Assembly (NCBI GenBank): GCA_018815245.1
Contig: JAHIXK010000002.1
Coordinates: 186,001 to 250,000, forward strand
Reading direction: 5' to 3'
Origin: Gammaproteobacteria bacterium
GTDB lineage: Bacteria > Pseudomonadota > Gammaproteobacteria > Burkholderiales > Burkholderiaceae_B
DNA length: 64,000 nucleotides
Shown: positions 54,786 through 64,000 of the stretch, in pieces
Numbering within the stretch: position 1 is the stretch's first letter
How the letters are laid out: the number at the start of each line of letters is the position of its first letter
Translations under genes and position numbers: made by a program
Notes under the pieces: model-generated
The model's database searches: none
What the model saw: only the letters and a program-made list of their open reading frames with translations
What the model was told of the DNA's origin: nothing

Positions 54786-54855
54786 ACTATAGCACGGTAG
54801 TATCACCCAATCTAAGGGATAACCACAACCCAGCATCTGACAATTATCAATGTCA
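54786..54855 (-). promoter_or_regulatory. candidate pnt promoter and 18-base inverted repeat
   Basis: On the minus strand TATAGT (54791-54786) is a good -10 box without a clear -35 partner. About 50 bases upstream is TGACA-N8-TGTCA (54838-54855), an inverted repeat whose centre is near -64 of the expected start. It could be a regulator site; half of it resembles an FNR/CRP-type site only loosely. Confidence 0.35.
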
Positions 54856-54929
54856 AAATTCAAATCGTGCCCGTATTCCCTGCATTGAGTGCGTGATCTA
54901 ACCACCAATTTTGAATAGTGAGAAGCGAA

Positions 54930-54949
54930 GGGGTGGTTCTGCCCACCCC
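54930..54949 (-). terminator. hairpin after the TonB-dependent receptor
   Basis: GGGGTGG and CCACCCC pair around a six-base loop just nine bases after the receptor stop. No T run follows on the minus strand, so termination is uncertain. Confidence 0.45.
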
Positions 54950-54957
54950 ATGTTCAA

Positions 54958-56970
54958 TTAAAAATCAAACTGTGCCGTCAACTTGAAATTGCGCCCCGGG
55001 TCCGGGTACACACCCACAGGCTCTACACCCGAGAAAATTGCAAATGCGTTGTAAAACCCCTGGCTGTAGTATTGGCGGTCAAACAGGTTATTCACTGAGA
55101 AAATCAGTTTCATCTGCTCAAACCGATACTTGAACGAAAGGTCTGCCAGTGCATAACCGGGTACCTTGCCTTCTTCGTTCGGTGCATCCAGGTCACCCCC
55201 CAAACGCTGATCAGACTGTGCCGTGAACAAAATCTCGGAATCAAACCGGTCTGAAATTTCATACCCCAAACCAAGCAGTGCCCGATGCGCCGGCACCAGC
55301 GGTACGCGCGTACCGCGCAACTCGCCTGTACGAAATTCGGAATCGGTATACGTGTAGGCAGCGCGCAAATCAACGCGATCGGTCAATGCGGCCGAATGCT
55401 CCATTTCAACGCCCAATCGCTGGGTTTTGTCCAGGTTGATGTTCGTGAAGTTCACGTTGGCAATTTCATCGTCCAGCATGATCTTGAACAGGCGTAGCAC
55501 CTGCTCGGTTTCACCCACCCTGCGTCGGACCCCCATTTCCAGCTCTTTGGACAACTGCGGATTCAGGAAAGTAGCTGGCGAAGGCCTTGATGTGGGATCG
55601 TTTTCATCAATATTGGGCACACGAAAACCTTTGTTGAACTTCGCAAAACCGGTCAGGGAGCCAGTCAACACACGGGAGAAACCAAGTTCATAAGCCTCAA
55701 GATCAATATTTCGCCGGGTTTCGCGATCAGCGGGCACATTAAAGCCCGAGTCGTCCGTGTCAAAACGGAATTGATCAATGCTTTCCAGCCTGTAGCCCAT
55801 GTTCACACGCAAGGTGTCGCTGACCGCCAGATCGTCGCTGATGTGAAACGCTTTTGACTTTTGCTGCCCTTTGGCCACAAAAGTGCCAAACGAGAACAGA
55901 CCCACGGAATCCAGACGCGCATCCTCGAATGCAGCACCCAAGGTCAGCTGGTGAACGCCGCCCAGGCCTTCCATTCTGTCAGAAACAAACATCGACACTT
56001 GGTCTTGCACAAGATCACGCTGACCACGCGGGTTGCCGTCTTTGAAGGTTCGGCTTTGGTCGCGGCGTGACACATCAACACCATAATCAAAGGGCATGTT
56101 GCGTGAACGCAGGTACACGCTGGTCAGGTCGCGTTTGAAAAATGAGAAATCGCCCACATTGCTCGGCGTTGGTTTGGCCTGACGGGGGTTGGCCTTGAAC
56201 TGGGCCAGGCTGAGAGAGCCGGGAAATTGAACATCGCTGGACTCGGTCCCGAATTTCACACCAGCAAGCACCTGGCTGCCCATCCAGGAAAGCCCGGCCA
56301 GCGCGCTGCCAAAATCTTCAGCGCTTCGCTCTCGGTAACCCTCCGTGGCAGACTCGGTCACATCCAGCGTGAACCCGACAGAACCTGCCCCGCCACGCAA
56401 ACCCAGCGTAGTTTCCAGTGAATCATAAGAGCCCACGGACACGGAACCAGTTCCGGACAGGGGCTGGTCAGCTTGGGGTTGCACGGTGACAATTCGAATT
56501 ACACCGCCGGATGCACCATCGCCATAAGCCACCGAGGCGCCACCACGCATGATTTCAATTTGCTCCACAGCACTTAAAGGGATGCTTGAAATTCGGGCGG
56601 TTGCCAACTCTTTTTCGCTGTATCGAATGCCATCAACGATCACAGCAACATTGGTATCGGGACTGGAACCACCAAAACCACGCAGATCAAAGCTTGCATC
56701 ACGCGAACCCACCAGGCCAGACCGGGTGTTCACAAAGCCCAACTTCTGGATCACTTCCGCCAGCGAGGTGTAGCCAGAATTCTCGATTTCATCCCTGGTA
56801 ATCAATGTGGCAGAAGGGGGTACCGCTTGTTTGCTATCGACCAAACGGCTGGACTTGACAACCACAGAAGGCAGATCGCTGCGCCCCTCCCGGCTGGTTT
56901 CGATGGTTTGGGAGAAAGCAGCGCCAGCAACGCACGCCAAAGGAAGCAATACAAAAACAGTTGATTTCAT
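54958..56970 (-). CDS. TonB-dependent receptor, vitamin B12 type (BtuB-like)
   Basis: Outer-membrane receptor, most likely for cobalamin because a cobalamin riboswitch stands in its leader. The 670 residues from ATG 56970 have a signal peptide (MKSTVFVLLPLACVAGAAFS). The plug domain has VVVKSSRLVD near the TonB box position, LITRDEIENSGYTSLAEVIQ, FDLRGFGG, VAVIVDGIRYSE, IEIMRGGASVAYGDGASGGV. A 22-strand-type barrel follows and ends RNFKLTAQFDF with a terminal Phe. The frame extends upstream to 57081 without a fitting protein start. Specificity is inferred from the riboswitch, not from the barrel. Confidence 0.88.
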   Translation of the reverse strand: MKSTVFVLLPLACVAGAAFSQTIETSREGRSDLPSVVVKSSRLVDSKQAVPPSATLITRDEIENSGYTSLAEVIQKLGFVNTRSGLVGSRDASFDLRGFGGSSPDTNVAVIVDGIRYSEKELATARISSIPLSAVEQIEIMRGGASVAYGDGASGGVIRIVTVQPQADQPLSGTGSVSVGSYDSLETTLGLRGGAGSVGFTLDVTESATEGYRERSAEDFGSALAGLSWMGSQVLAGVKFGTESSDVQFPGSLSLAQFKANPRQAKPTPSNVGDFSFFKRDLTSVYLRSRNMPFDYGVDVSRRDQSRTFKDGNPRGQRDLVQDQVSMFVSDRMEGLGGVHQLTLGAAFEDARLDSVGLFSFGTFVAKGQQKSKAFHISDDLAVSDTLRVNMGYRLESIDQFRFDTDDSGFNVPADRETRRNIDLEAYELGFSRVLTGSLTGFAKFNKGFRVPNIDENDPTSRPSPATFLNPQLSKELEMGVRRRVGETEQVLRLFKIMLDDEIANVNFTNINLDKTQRLGVEMEHSAALTDRVDLRAAYTYTDSEFRTGELRGTRVPLVPAHRALLGLGYEISDRFDSEILFTAQSDQRLGGDLDAPNEEGKVPGYALADLSFKYRFEQMKLIFSVNNLFDRQYYSQGFYNAFAIFSGVEPVGVYPDPGRNFKLTAQFDF

Positions 56971-57180
56971 GGTGTTCACCGCAGTAAACCGCACCCACCG
57001 CGCGGCAAGAAAATTCGCTGGGGTAACACAACACAGGCGGTGATTCAGAACGCGCAACAACACCGATGACTGCAAAGCCACAGTAAGCCACTGAGAAAGG
57101 TTCTAAAGAAACAATGGGTCGCCTGCGCACTGCCTCCCCGCAGCACCAGTCGCTCGCCTGAATGGGACAGGCTGAACGGT

Positions 57181-57360
57181 CAAGGCCGGTATCCGGGCTT
57201 GCAAGTTTTGATGTGTCGCCTTCCCAGTGGCTGCGTGTAAAGCAGCTTTACTACCAGTGGCAAAATGACACACCCGCACTTACTTACCGTTGCGGGGGCA
57301 GCGCAGGCTTGAACCTGCTTCCCGTTTAACTGCGCTCAAAAAATGAGCACAAGCACCTTA
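57181..57360 (-). promoter_or_regulatory. cobalamin riboswitch
   Basis: On the minus strand the leader shows AAGGTGC, GTTAAACGGGAAGC, the B12 box core GCCTGCGCTGCCCCCGCAAC followed by GGTAAG, then CACTGGGAAGGCGACACATC and AAGCCCGGATACCGGCC, all in the order of the cobalamin aptamer. About 210 bases separate it from the receptor start, and this stretch has no further gene. Cobalamin should turn expression off. Confidence 0.93.
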
Positions 57361-57435
57361 ACCCTGCTATTCTAACGTGTTTTTTTAACTCCCAAACCTC
57401 GGCGCACCTAGTTTATGTAGTGCGATTGAAAAGCC

Positions 57436-57951
57436 ATGTCAGAAGTCTGGAAACCCAGCGTTACCGTAGCGGCCATTGTTGAACATCAGGGCAAGTTCCT
57501 GATTGTGGAAGAACACACCACCGATGGCATCAAGCTGAACCAACCCGCAGGCCACCTGGATCCAGGTGAAACGCCGCAGTTTGGTGCTGCCCGCGAGACG
57601 TTGGAAGAATCAGCCTGGGAAGTGAACCCGGTGGGTTTGCTGGGCATCTACATGAGCCGCTACACCAGCTCGCGCACGCTGGAAGATGTCACTTACCTGC
57701 GCTTCGCCTTCGCCGCTGAAGTGGTGAAACACCACGAAGGTCGCGCGCTGGACAACGGTATTATCCGCACCCTGTGGATGACTGCCGAAGAACTGCGCGC
57801 CACCCAAGAACAGCACCGCAGCCCCCTGGTAATGCGCTGTGTAGAAGACTTCCTGAACTGGAAAGCCGGCAAGCAGCCGATTACGCCGCTTGAACACGTG
57901 TACACGCACCCCAGCGTGCTTGCCGGCCCGCTGCCCCCCGGCGTATCGTAA
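57436..57951 (+). CDS. nudJ: NUDIX phosphatase
   Basis: Hydrolyses nucleoside di- and triphosphates; the E. coli homologue also makes HMP phosphate from HMP pyrophosphate. The 171 residues contain the Nudix box G-x5-E-x7-REUxEE as [20 protein letters not shown] (about 40-59). [17 protein letters not shown]-type residues ([16 protein letters not shown]) precede it. The nudJ-mnmA pair is conserved, as in E. coli. The next gene begins five bases later. Confidence 0.88.
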   Translation: MSEVWKPSVTVAAIVEHQGKFLIVEEHTTDGIKLNQPAGHLDPGETPQFGAARETLEESAWEVNPVGLLGIYMSRYTSSRTLEDVTYLRFAFAAEVVKHHEGRALDNGIIRTLWMTAEELRATQEQHRSPLVMRCVEDFLNWKAGKQPITPLEHVYTHPSVLAGPLPPGVS

Positions 57952-57956
57952 GTATT

Positions 57957-59024
57957 ATGGCTAAAACAGTGGTTATTGGCATGTCGGGCGGGGTGGACTC
58001 CTCGGTGTCGGCATGGCTGCTTAAACAGCAGGGTTACAACGTGATTGGTCTTTTCATGAAAAACTGGGAAGACGATGACGATTCAGAGTATTGCTCCAGC
58101 CGTCAGGATTGGCTGGACGCCGCAAGCGTGGCCGACGTGGTGGGTGTCGACATTGAAGCCGTGAATTTCGCAAGCGAGTACAAAGACCGCGTGTTCTCGG
58201 TGTTTCTCGAAGAATATTCCGCAGGCCGCACGCCCAACCCCGACATTCTGTGCAACAGCGAAATCAAGTTCAAAGCATTTCTGGACCACGCCTACAGCCT
58301 GGGCGCTGATTACATTGCGACCGGCCATTACGCCCGCGTGCGGGAAGTGAATGGCGACTTTCAACTATTGAAAGCGGTAGACCACAGCAAAGACCAATCG
58401 TATTTTCTGCACCGCCTTAACCAGGCGCAGCTTGGCAAAACCCTGTTTCCGCTGGGCGAAACCCAGAAAACCGAAGTGCGTAAAATTGCGCTTGAACTGG
58501 GCCTTGCCAACGCCACAAAAAAAGACAGCACCGGAATTTGCTTCATTGGCGAGCGCCCTTTCCGCGAATTTTTGAACCGCTACCTGCCCACATCCCCCGG
58601 CCCAATTCTGAACGACGAAGGCCTGCAAATTGGCGAACACGTGGGCTTGAGTTTCTACACGCTGGGCCAACGCAAGGGAATCGGCATTGGCGGCCAGAAA
58701 GAAGGCAATGGTGAACCCTGGTTCGTGGCACGCAAGGATTTGAAAAACAACACACTGTATGTGGTGCAGGGGCACGACCACCCCTGGCTTCACCAGAAAA
58801 CACTATCGGCAGAACAGACACACTACATCTCAGGCCTGACCCCGACTGAATTGCAGATGGCCTGCAAAGCCCGCTACCGGCAAGAAGACTCGGCGTGCCG
58901 CTTCAAGCCCACCGAACAGGGTTTCGAGTTGAACTTCGAACAAAGCCAGTTCGCGGTAACGCCCGGCCAAAGTGCCGTGCTTTACCAGGGCGAAGTGTGT
59001 TTGGGTGGCGGGGTCATTGTGTAA
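57957..59024 (+). CDS. mnmA: tRNA-specific 2-thiouridylase
   Basis: Adenylates and sulfurates U34 of tRNA-Lys, Glu and Gln. The 355 residues show the PP-loop [15 protein letters not shown] (about 7-21). The catalytic Cys are in [13 protein letters not shown] (nucleophile) and [12 protein letters not shown] (about 200). Further signatures are [20 protein letters not shown] and [11 protein letters not shown]. The C-terminal beta-barrel follows. It ends 16 bases from the acyltransferase gene, tail to tail. Confidence 0.96.
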   Translation: MAKTVVIGMSGGVDSSVSAWLLKQQGYNVIGLFMKNWEDDDDSEYCSSRQDWLDAASVADVVGVDIEAVNFASEYKDRVFSVFLEEYSAGRTPNPDILCNSEIKFKAFLDHAYSLGADYIATGHYARVREVNGDFQLLKAVDHSKDQSYFLHRLNQAQLGKTLFPLGETQKTEVRKIALELGLANATKKDSTGICFIGERPFREFLNRYLPTSPGPILNDEGLQIGEHVGLSFYTLGQRKGIGIGGQKEGNGEPWFVARKDLKNNTLYVVQGHDHPWLHQKTLSAEQTHYISGLTPTELQMACKARYRQEDSACRFKPTEQGFELNFEQSQFAVTPGQSAVLYQGEVCLGGGVIV

Positions 59025-59039
59025 CCGGTGAACACCCTG

Positions 59040-61115
59040 TCATCCCAGCAAATCCAGAAACCTCTCGGCCACTGGCTTTGACGCGGGACCGTAGAAATGG
59101 TCGCTGTCCGAGAAAACCGGGAAACCGTCCTCTAAATTAAGCCTGAACCCGCCCCTTGGGTCAGATTCCGATAAATAGTAAATATGCGGATAAAACACCG
59201 TCAAGTTCGAGTGTTTGTCCTCCAACGCATTCATGCATGCAAAAATTTGCTTGTTCTCTGCTTCAAATTCTTCTTTCGTTAGCTGACTGTGGGGAATAGT
59301 GCTTTGTCGCGCCCTCAACCAGTAGCTCAAACCTCTTTGAAAGTCCCTGCCAACTTCAGGGGTTGGCCCCCCAAGAACAATTTTTTCTACCCCGAGTTCA
59401 GTTAACCTGGTGATTGTGTTGTCGAGACTTTTACATGCTGACGAAACGTTCTGCTCGACGATTCCCGCTCCATGCGTGCTGGGGCGCGCGATTTGCTGTC
59501 GTTGATCATCATTGGCCAGGTAATACCTGTTCTCCGCTCCGTTGTATTTGATCTCGTTCAGCAAGCTGTATCTGGCGATAATCCCGACTTCTTTAATTGA
59601 GTGCTCTTTGACCAAGGCAAATGATTCTTCAATCACTCGCATACATCGTTCATCCTGCCTGTTGTTTGTAGAGTGAACAAGACCGAGCCCAGGAATACAA
59701 TATCCGCTTGAGACCGATTTCACATTGATGCTTCTCTCGGATGCCTCAGAGTCAACCTGCCCCAGAATCATTGACAAGTGACTGTCACCCATCAATAAAA
59801 CGGACTTGTTTGCGTCGGTATCACCAAGGTCACAGGCAAAACTTTGGGTATCAACTCTGTCCTCGGAGATATGGCACTCCGTATCGTTAAGAAAATCGTA
59901 GTTCTCAAGCGCAGCCAACCTCAAGCGGTCTTGATTCTTCAGTACACCCTCGGTCAAATGCAGCGAATAACCGCCTGAAGACAGTAAGCCAAGCCCTGTA
60001 ACCGCCACGATAAACACCCTGGCCCTGGCGCTCTTGTTAAAAGTGAACTTGAAAGAATCAAAAAGCTTCAGTGCGGAGCCAGTTCGGAATGGGATCTCCA
60101 CGAAATTGACAGTCAATTTGGCCAAGGCTAGTGTTAAAAACACTGCAAACAAGGAAACACCAATGGTTAACTCAATGCCCCTTAGCCGAAGGAAAGCCAA
60201 TATCGGCTGATGCCATAGATAAGCACTGTAGGATATCAGGCCGATGAAAACGAATAATCGGCTGGACAACAAGCGCCCTACGATGTTTTCCCCAGAGCTG
60301 AAAGCAATAATCAGGCACGCCCCAATAACGGGTACGGTCGCATAAACACTTGGAAACGGCACCAAAGTATCGAAGTAAAAAATGGAATAAACAATTGCCA
60401 GAATGCCCAAGACCGAGGCAATTTCCGAAAAACGTCCGGTTCTTTTGTCAGCAGAAAGTTGCTTGGGGAAAAATGCCAGCAAAGAACCAGCCAACAGCTC
60501 CCAAGCCCGGGTTGGCAATAGATAGAAGTTCGCCACAGGCTGGTTTCGCCAACCCCATTCAGCCAACCCAAGCGACAACAACGCCGCCAAGGCTGTTAAC
60601 CAGAAAAGCCTTGATCTACCAAATCGCCAGCAAAGCATGAGAAATAGCGGGAACAGCACATAATACTGCTCCTCGACGGCCAGACTCCAGGTATGAAGAA
60701 GTGGCTCCTCCTCGGCAGCAGGTGCGAAATAGTTTGTTGTTTTCCAGAAAAAGACATTTGATGCAAACAAAGATACCGCAATCATTGCTTGACCGAATCT
60801 TTTAATCTCGCCGGATGCCATCCAAATCACCGCAAACGGCAGGCAACAGACGATGACAAAAAACAGTGCAGGAAGGATTCGCCTCGCTCGCCTCTCGTAA
60901 AATCTGGCGATTGAAAACTTTCCTTGCTCCATTTCTCTCAGGATGATTGAGGTAATCAGGTAACCCGAGATGACGAAGAACACGTCCACCCCGACATAAC
61001 CGCCCGAGAACAGATCAAAGCCCGCATGGAAAAGGATGACTGGAAGTACGGCTACGGCACGCAGACCATCAATTTCAGGGCGATACGCAATAGCCTGATT
61101 GTGATAGGTACTCAT
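59040..61115 (-). CDS. acyltransferase 3 / SGNH-domain protein (OafA/YrhL family)
   Basis: Integral membrane O-acyltransferase that probably acetylates a surface polysaccharide. The 691 residues start with YRPEIDGLRAVAVLPVILFH (about 11-30), containing the family Arg/His, and GGYVGVDVFFVISGYLI. About ten transmembrane helices follow to residue 375. The C-terminal part is a periplasmic SGNH hydrolase-like domain with VLLMGDSHLSMILG (about 443-456), LGGPTPE, and FSDSDHFYG (Asp-x-x-His, near 670). The C-terminal half looks richer in AT than neighbouring genes, suggesting transfer. The glycan target is unknown; no polysaccharide cluster is adjacent. Confidence 0.9.
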   Translation of the reverse strand: MSTYHNQAIAYRPEIDGLRAVAVLPVILFHAGFDLFSGGYVGVDVFFVISGYLITSIILREMEQGKFSIARFYERRARRILPALFFVIVCCLPFAVIWMASGEIKRFGQAMIAVSLFASNVFFWKTTNYFAPAAEEEPLLHTWSLAVEEQYYVLFPLFLMLCWRFGRSRLFWLTALAALLSLGLAEWGWRNQPVANFYLLPTRAWELLAGSLLAFFPKQLSADKRTGRFSEIASVLGILAIVYSIFYFDTLVPFPSVYATVPVIGACLIIAFSSGENIVGRLLSSRLFVFIGLISYSAYLWHQPILAFLRLRGIELTIGVSLFAVFLTLALAKLTVNFVEIPFRTGSALKLFDSFKFTFNKSARARVFIVAVTGLGLLSSGGYSLHLTEGVLKNQDRLRLAALENYDFLNDTECHISEDRVDTQSFACDLGDTDANKSVLLMGDSHLSMILGQVDSEASERSINVKSVSSGYCIPGLGLVHSTNNRQDERCMRVIEESFALVKEHSIKEVGIIARYSLLNEIKYNGAENRYYLANDDQRQQIARPSTHGAGIVEQNVSSACKSLDNTITRLTELGVEKIVLGGPTPEVGRDFQRGLSYWLRARQSTIPHSQLTKEEFEAENKQIFACMNALEDKHSNLTVFYPHIYYLSESDPRGGFRLNLEDGFPVFSDSDHFYGPASKPVAERFLDLLG

Positions 61116-61318
61116 AATTTATTCAGAATGCGGCTGCACGCTCCCAATGACTGGGCAATGCGAGTCTTTTGATTTCACAGACTTTGCATGCCCACACAGG
61201 TTTTCGACATTAAATAGATCGCTCTATTCTATCCAAAAAAAAAGCACTGCTTATTTGCACAGCAATTTCTTCATATGTGAGAAATTCGGACATGCGTCAA
61301 TACCCGCGTCGTGCAGGC

Positions 61319-61341
61319 AAAGCCCCCGAGAAGGGGCTTCA
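61319..61341. terminator. hairpin between the GST and acyltransferase genes
   Basis: AAGCCCC (61320-61326) and GGGGCTT (61333-61339) enclose a six-base loop about 45 bases past the GST stop on the minus strand. The following T content is low, so termination is plausible but weak. Confidence 0.45.
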
Positions 61342-61385
61342 CGCATGTTCTCATGCTGCTACCCGATGATGCGCCAAGGCTCAGA

Positions 61386-61997
61386 TCACTCTGGCTTGGT
61401 GTCCTCGAAACTTGGTCTGCAAGCCAAGCGCTCGGAATACTCATTCAATTCGGGATACAACTCACGCCACTTCAACTCAGGCATGCGGAAATCAAGGTAG
61501 AACAACGCACAACCCACAGTGATGTCGGCCAAGCTGAATTGCTCCGTCAGGTAATAACCCGGGGTGGTTTTCACGCGATGTGAAACCCATGCCAACCCGT
61601 TGTGAATTTTCTGGTTTTGGCGATCAATCCAGGGTTGGCTTACCTTGTCGCCCTCGTGGAATTTCTTTTCCAGAATAATGTCCACCGCTGCCTGGCACAT
61701 ACCCTGCCCCAGCGATTCCATGGTTCGCACCAAGGCACGGTTATTTGGATTGGTGGGAAGCAAGGGCACAGTGGGCATCATGTATTCCAGCATGCCCGAA
61801 ATAACCAGTGAATCAAACACGGTTTGACCACCGTCCAGAATCAGGCAAGGCACCTTGCCCAATGGGTTGTGGTCGGCGATACGGGTGTTTTCGTCCCACA
61901 CGTTTTCCAGAACAAACTCGTACGGAATTTCTTTTTCTTGAAGCTGAACGCGTATTTTGCGCACGAAGGGGCTAGTCAGGGATCCCACTAGTTTCAT
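61386..61997 (-). CDS. glutathione S-transferase
   Basis: Cytosolic GST-fold protein that may conjugate or reduce electrophiles with glutathione. The 203 residues begin KLVGSLTSPFVRKIRVQLQE, the thioredoxin-like domain with the Ser-Pro-Phe-Val-Arg of stringent-starvation-like/YfcF-type GSTs. NPLGKVPCLILDGGQTVFDS contains the cis-Pro and the glutathione-binding Asp-Ser. The C-terminal helical domain includes YYLTEQFSLADITVGCALFY. AGGAG lies seven bases before ATG 61997. It is divergent from purB. The substrate is unknown. Confidence 0.88.
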   Translation of the reverse strand: MKLVGSLTSPFVRKIRVQLQEKEIPYEFVLENVWDENTRIADHNPLGKVPCLILDGGQTVFDSLVISGMLEYMMPTVPLLPTNPNNRALVRTMESLGQGMCQAAVDIILEKKFHEGDKVSQPWIDRQNQKIHNGLAWVSHRVKTTPGYYLTEQFSLADITVGCALFYLDFRMPELKWRELYPELNEYSERLACRPSFEDTKPE

Positions 61998-62164
61998 CAC
62001 AGTTCTCCTAAATACAATCCTGGATGAGATTGCGTCTTGTTTTTTACGACCTGAAAGTGTCTAACAGTTTTACAAATTGAACAAGCGGTATTCCAAAATA
62101 CCACCTCAGACATCACTCTGTCCAAGCAGTTTTGGGCGGGACGGGTTACAATACAAGGCTTTGA

Positions 62165-63585
<1,421 letters not shown>

Positions 63586-63587
63586 AT

Positions 63588-63998
63588 CTAGGGCCTTGCA
63601 AATAATTGCGGGCCCAGTCGGTGGATCAGCCTGTCACTCACGAAGGCATGAATCACCGCGAACTGATCATTGTTAAGCGACTTCAAAGCCAAACCATATG
63701 CAGAAGACGACTGGCCTGCATCCTTCGACTTAGACACAACGTCAGCGCTGCACTCGATCAAGTATTTCCTGTCGTCCAGAACGATCTGGAAAGCAACTAA
63801 AATGCTTTGACCAATCTTCAGGGCAACTTCCCTTGAAAAAAGCAGCTCTAGCCCACCAGTGGACAGGTTGTCTATCACCGCAGCAACAGGCTCAATTGTT
63901 GCAGCACCTGGCTCGCCTGAATTCAATCGGATTGTAGCCGGCAAATCACAGGCAACACGCTTCGCTCGTCGAATGGCCTGTGATTCCAAATGCGTTTC
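63588..63998 (-). CDS. PilZ-domain protein, 5' end uncertain at window edge
   Basis: Probable c-di-GMP receptor. The visible frame has the PilZ ligand pattern: RRAKR (Arg-x-x-x-Arg) near the start and DNLSTGG (Asp-x-Ser-x-x-Gly) about 40 residues later, followed by beta strands (LELLFSREVALKIGQSILVA, KYLIECSADVV). The frame is open to the window edge (63998), and the only start inside is TTG 63989, 133 residues. The true start may lie beyond base 64000. It ends 22 bases from purB tail to tail. Confidence 0.72.
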   Translation of the reverse strand, partial: ETHLESQAIRRAKRVACDLPATIRLNSGEPGAATIEPVAAVIDNLSTGGLELLFSREVALKIGQSILVAFQIVLDDRKYLIECSADVVSKSKDAGQSSSAYGLALKSLNNDQFAVIHAFVSDRLIHRLGPQLFARP

Positions 63999-64000
63999 AT

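Noticed and set aside
61147-61500. 117-residue plus-strand frame between acyltransferase and GST
   Set aside because: Overlaps the GST end, crosses a hairpin and shows no protein family features.

Overview
The window is chromosomal DNA of a betaproteobacterium, most likely a member of Burkholderiales close to Limnobacter. This rests on gene families and gene order, such as a Burkholderia-type porin, the COG4389 membrane protein, three-part pntAA/AB/B and the yebC-to-bioB gene train. The genus is inference from memory, not a search result. The DNA is gene-dense, with about 50 protein genes, one tRNA, three riboswitches and a dozen terminator-like hairpins. I see no CRISPR array, prophage or insertion sequence.

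Layout. 1-1515: 3' part of a HAMP-GGDEF-EAL signalling protein cut by the window edge. 1621-5565: de novo NAD synthesis, with nadB facing the overlapping pair nadA-nadC. 5776-7944: an accessory-looking locus of two small secreted proteins sharing an ATAIGNN motif and a CsgG/HfaB-like outer-membrane lipoprotein. 8026-18393: a CorC/HlyC-type membrane protein, thiC behind a TPP riboswitch, a PduO-type cobalamin adenosyltransferase, the COG4389 protein, glnS, dadA behind a tandem glycine riboswitch, and mscL. 18533-31064: fourteen co-directional genes with gaps under 50 bp or short overlaps (yebC, purD, hemF, nadD, rsfS, rlmH, maf, rng, bioF, a bioH-like esterase, bioC, bioD, bioA, bioB). 31259-38059: a secreted protein of unknown function, a porin, three glycosyltransferase-type genes and msbA, an envelope and LPS neighbourhood. 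38276-49473: dnaE, a flavodoxin-like protein, pirin with a divergent LysR regulator, gluQ, a DEAD-box helicase, a 2-hydroxyacid dehydrogenase and a diguanylate cyclase. 49638-51708: tRNA-Leu(CAA), queA and an alpha/beta hydrolase. 51813-57360: three-gene transhydrogenase, then a BtuB-like receptor under a cobalamin riboswitch. 57436-64000: nudJ-mnmA, an acyltransferase-SGNH protein, a GST, purB and a PilZ-domain protein running off the right edge.

How the genes fit together. NAD supply (nadA, B, C, D) lies next to NAD(P) transhydrogenase within the window. Cofactor genes are mostly controlled by RNA: TPP for thiC, cobalamin for the receptor, glycine for dadA. All chemical steps from the methyl-protected starter to biotin are encoded in one operon, with a non-standard esterase in place of a recognisable BioH. 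Three c-di-GMP proteins (EAL, GGDEF, PilZ) and the Hfa/CsgG-like locus suggest a surface-attached phase; that link is inference. The Hfa-like locus is the best candidate here for something poorly described, because holdfast-anchor genes are known from stalked alphaproteobacteria.
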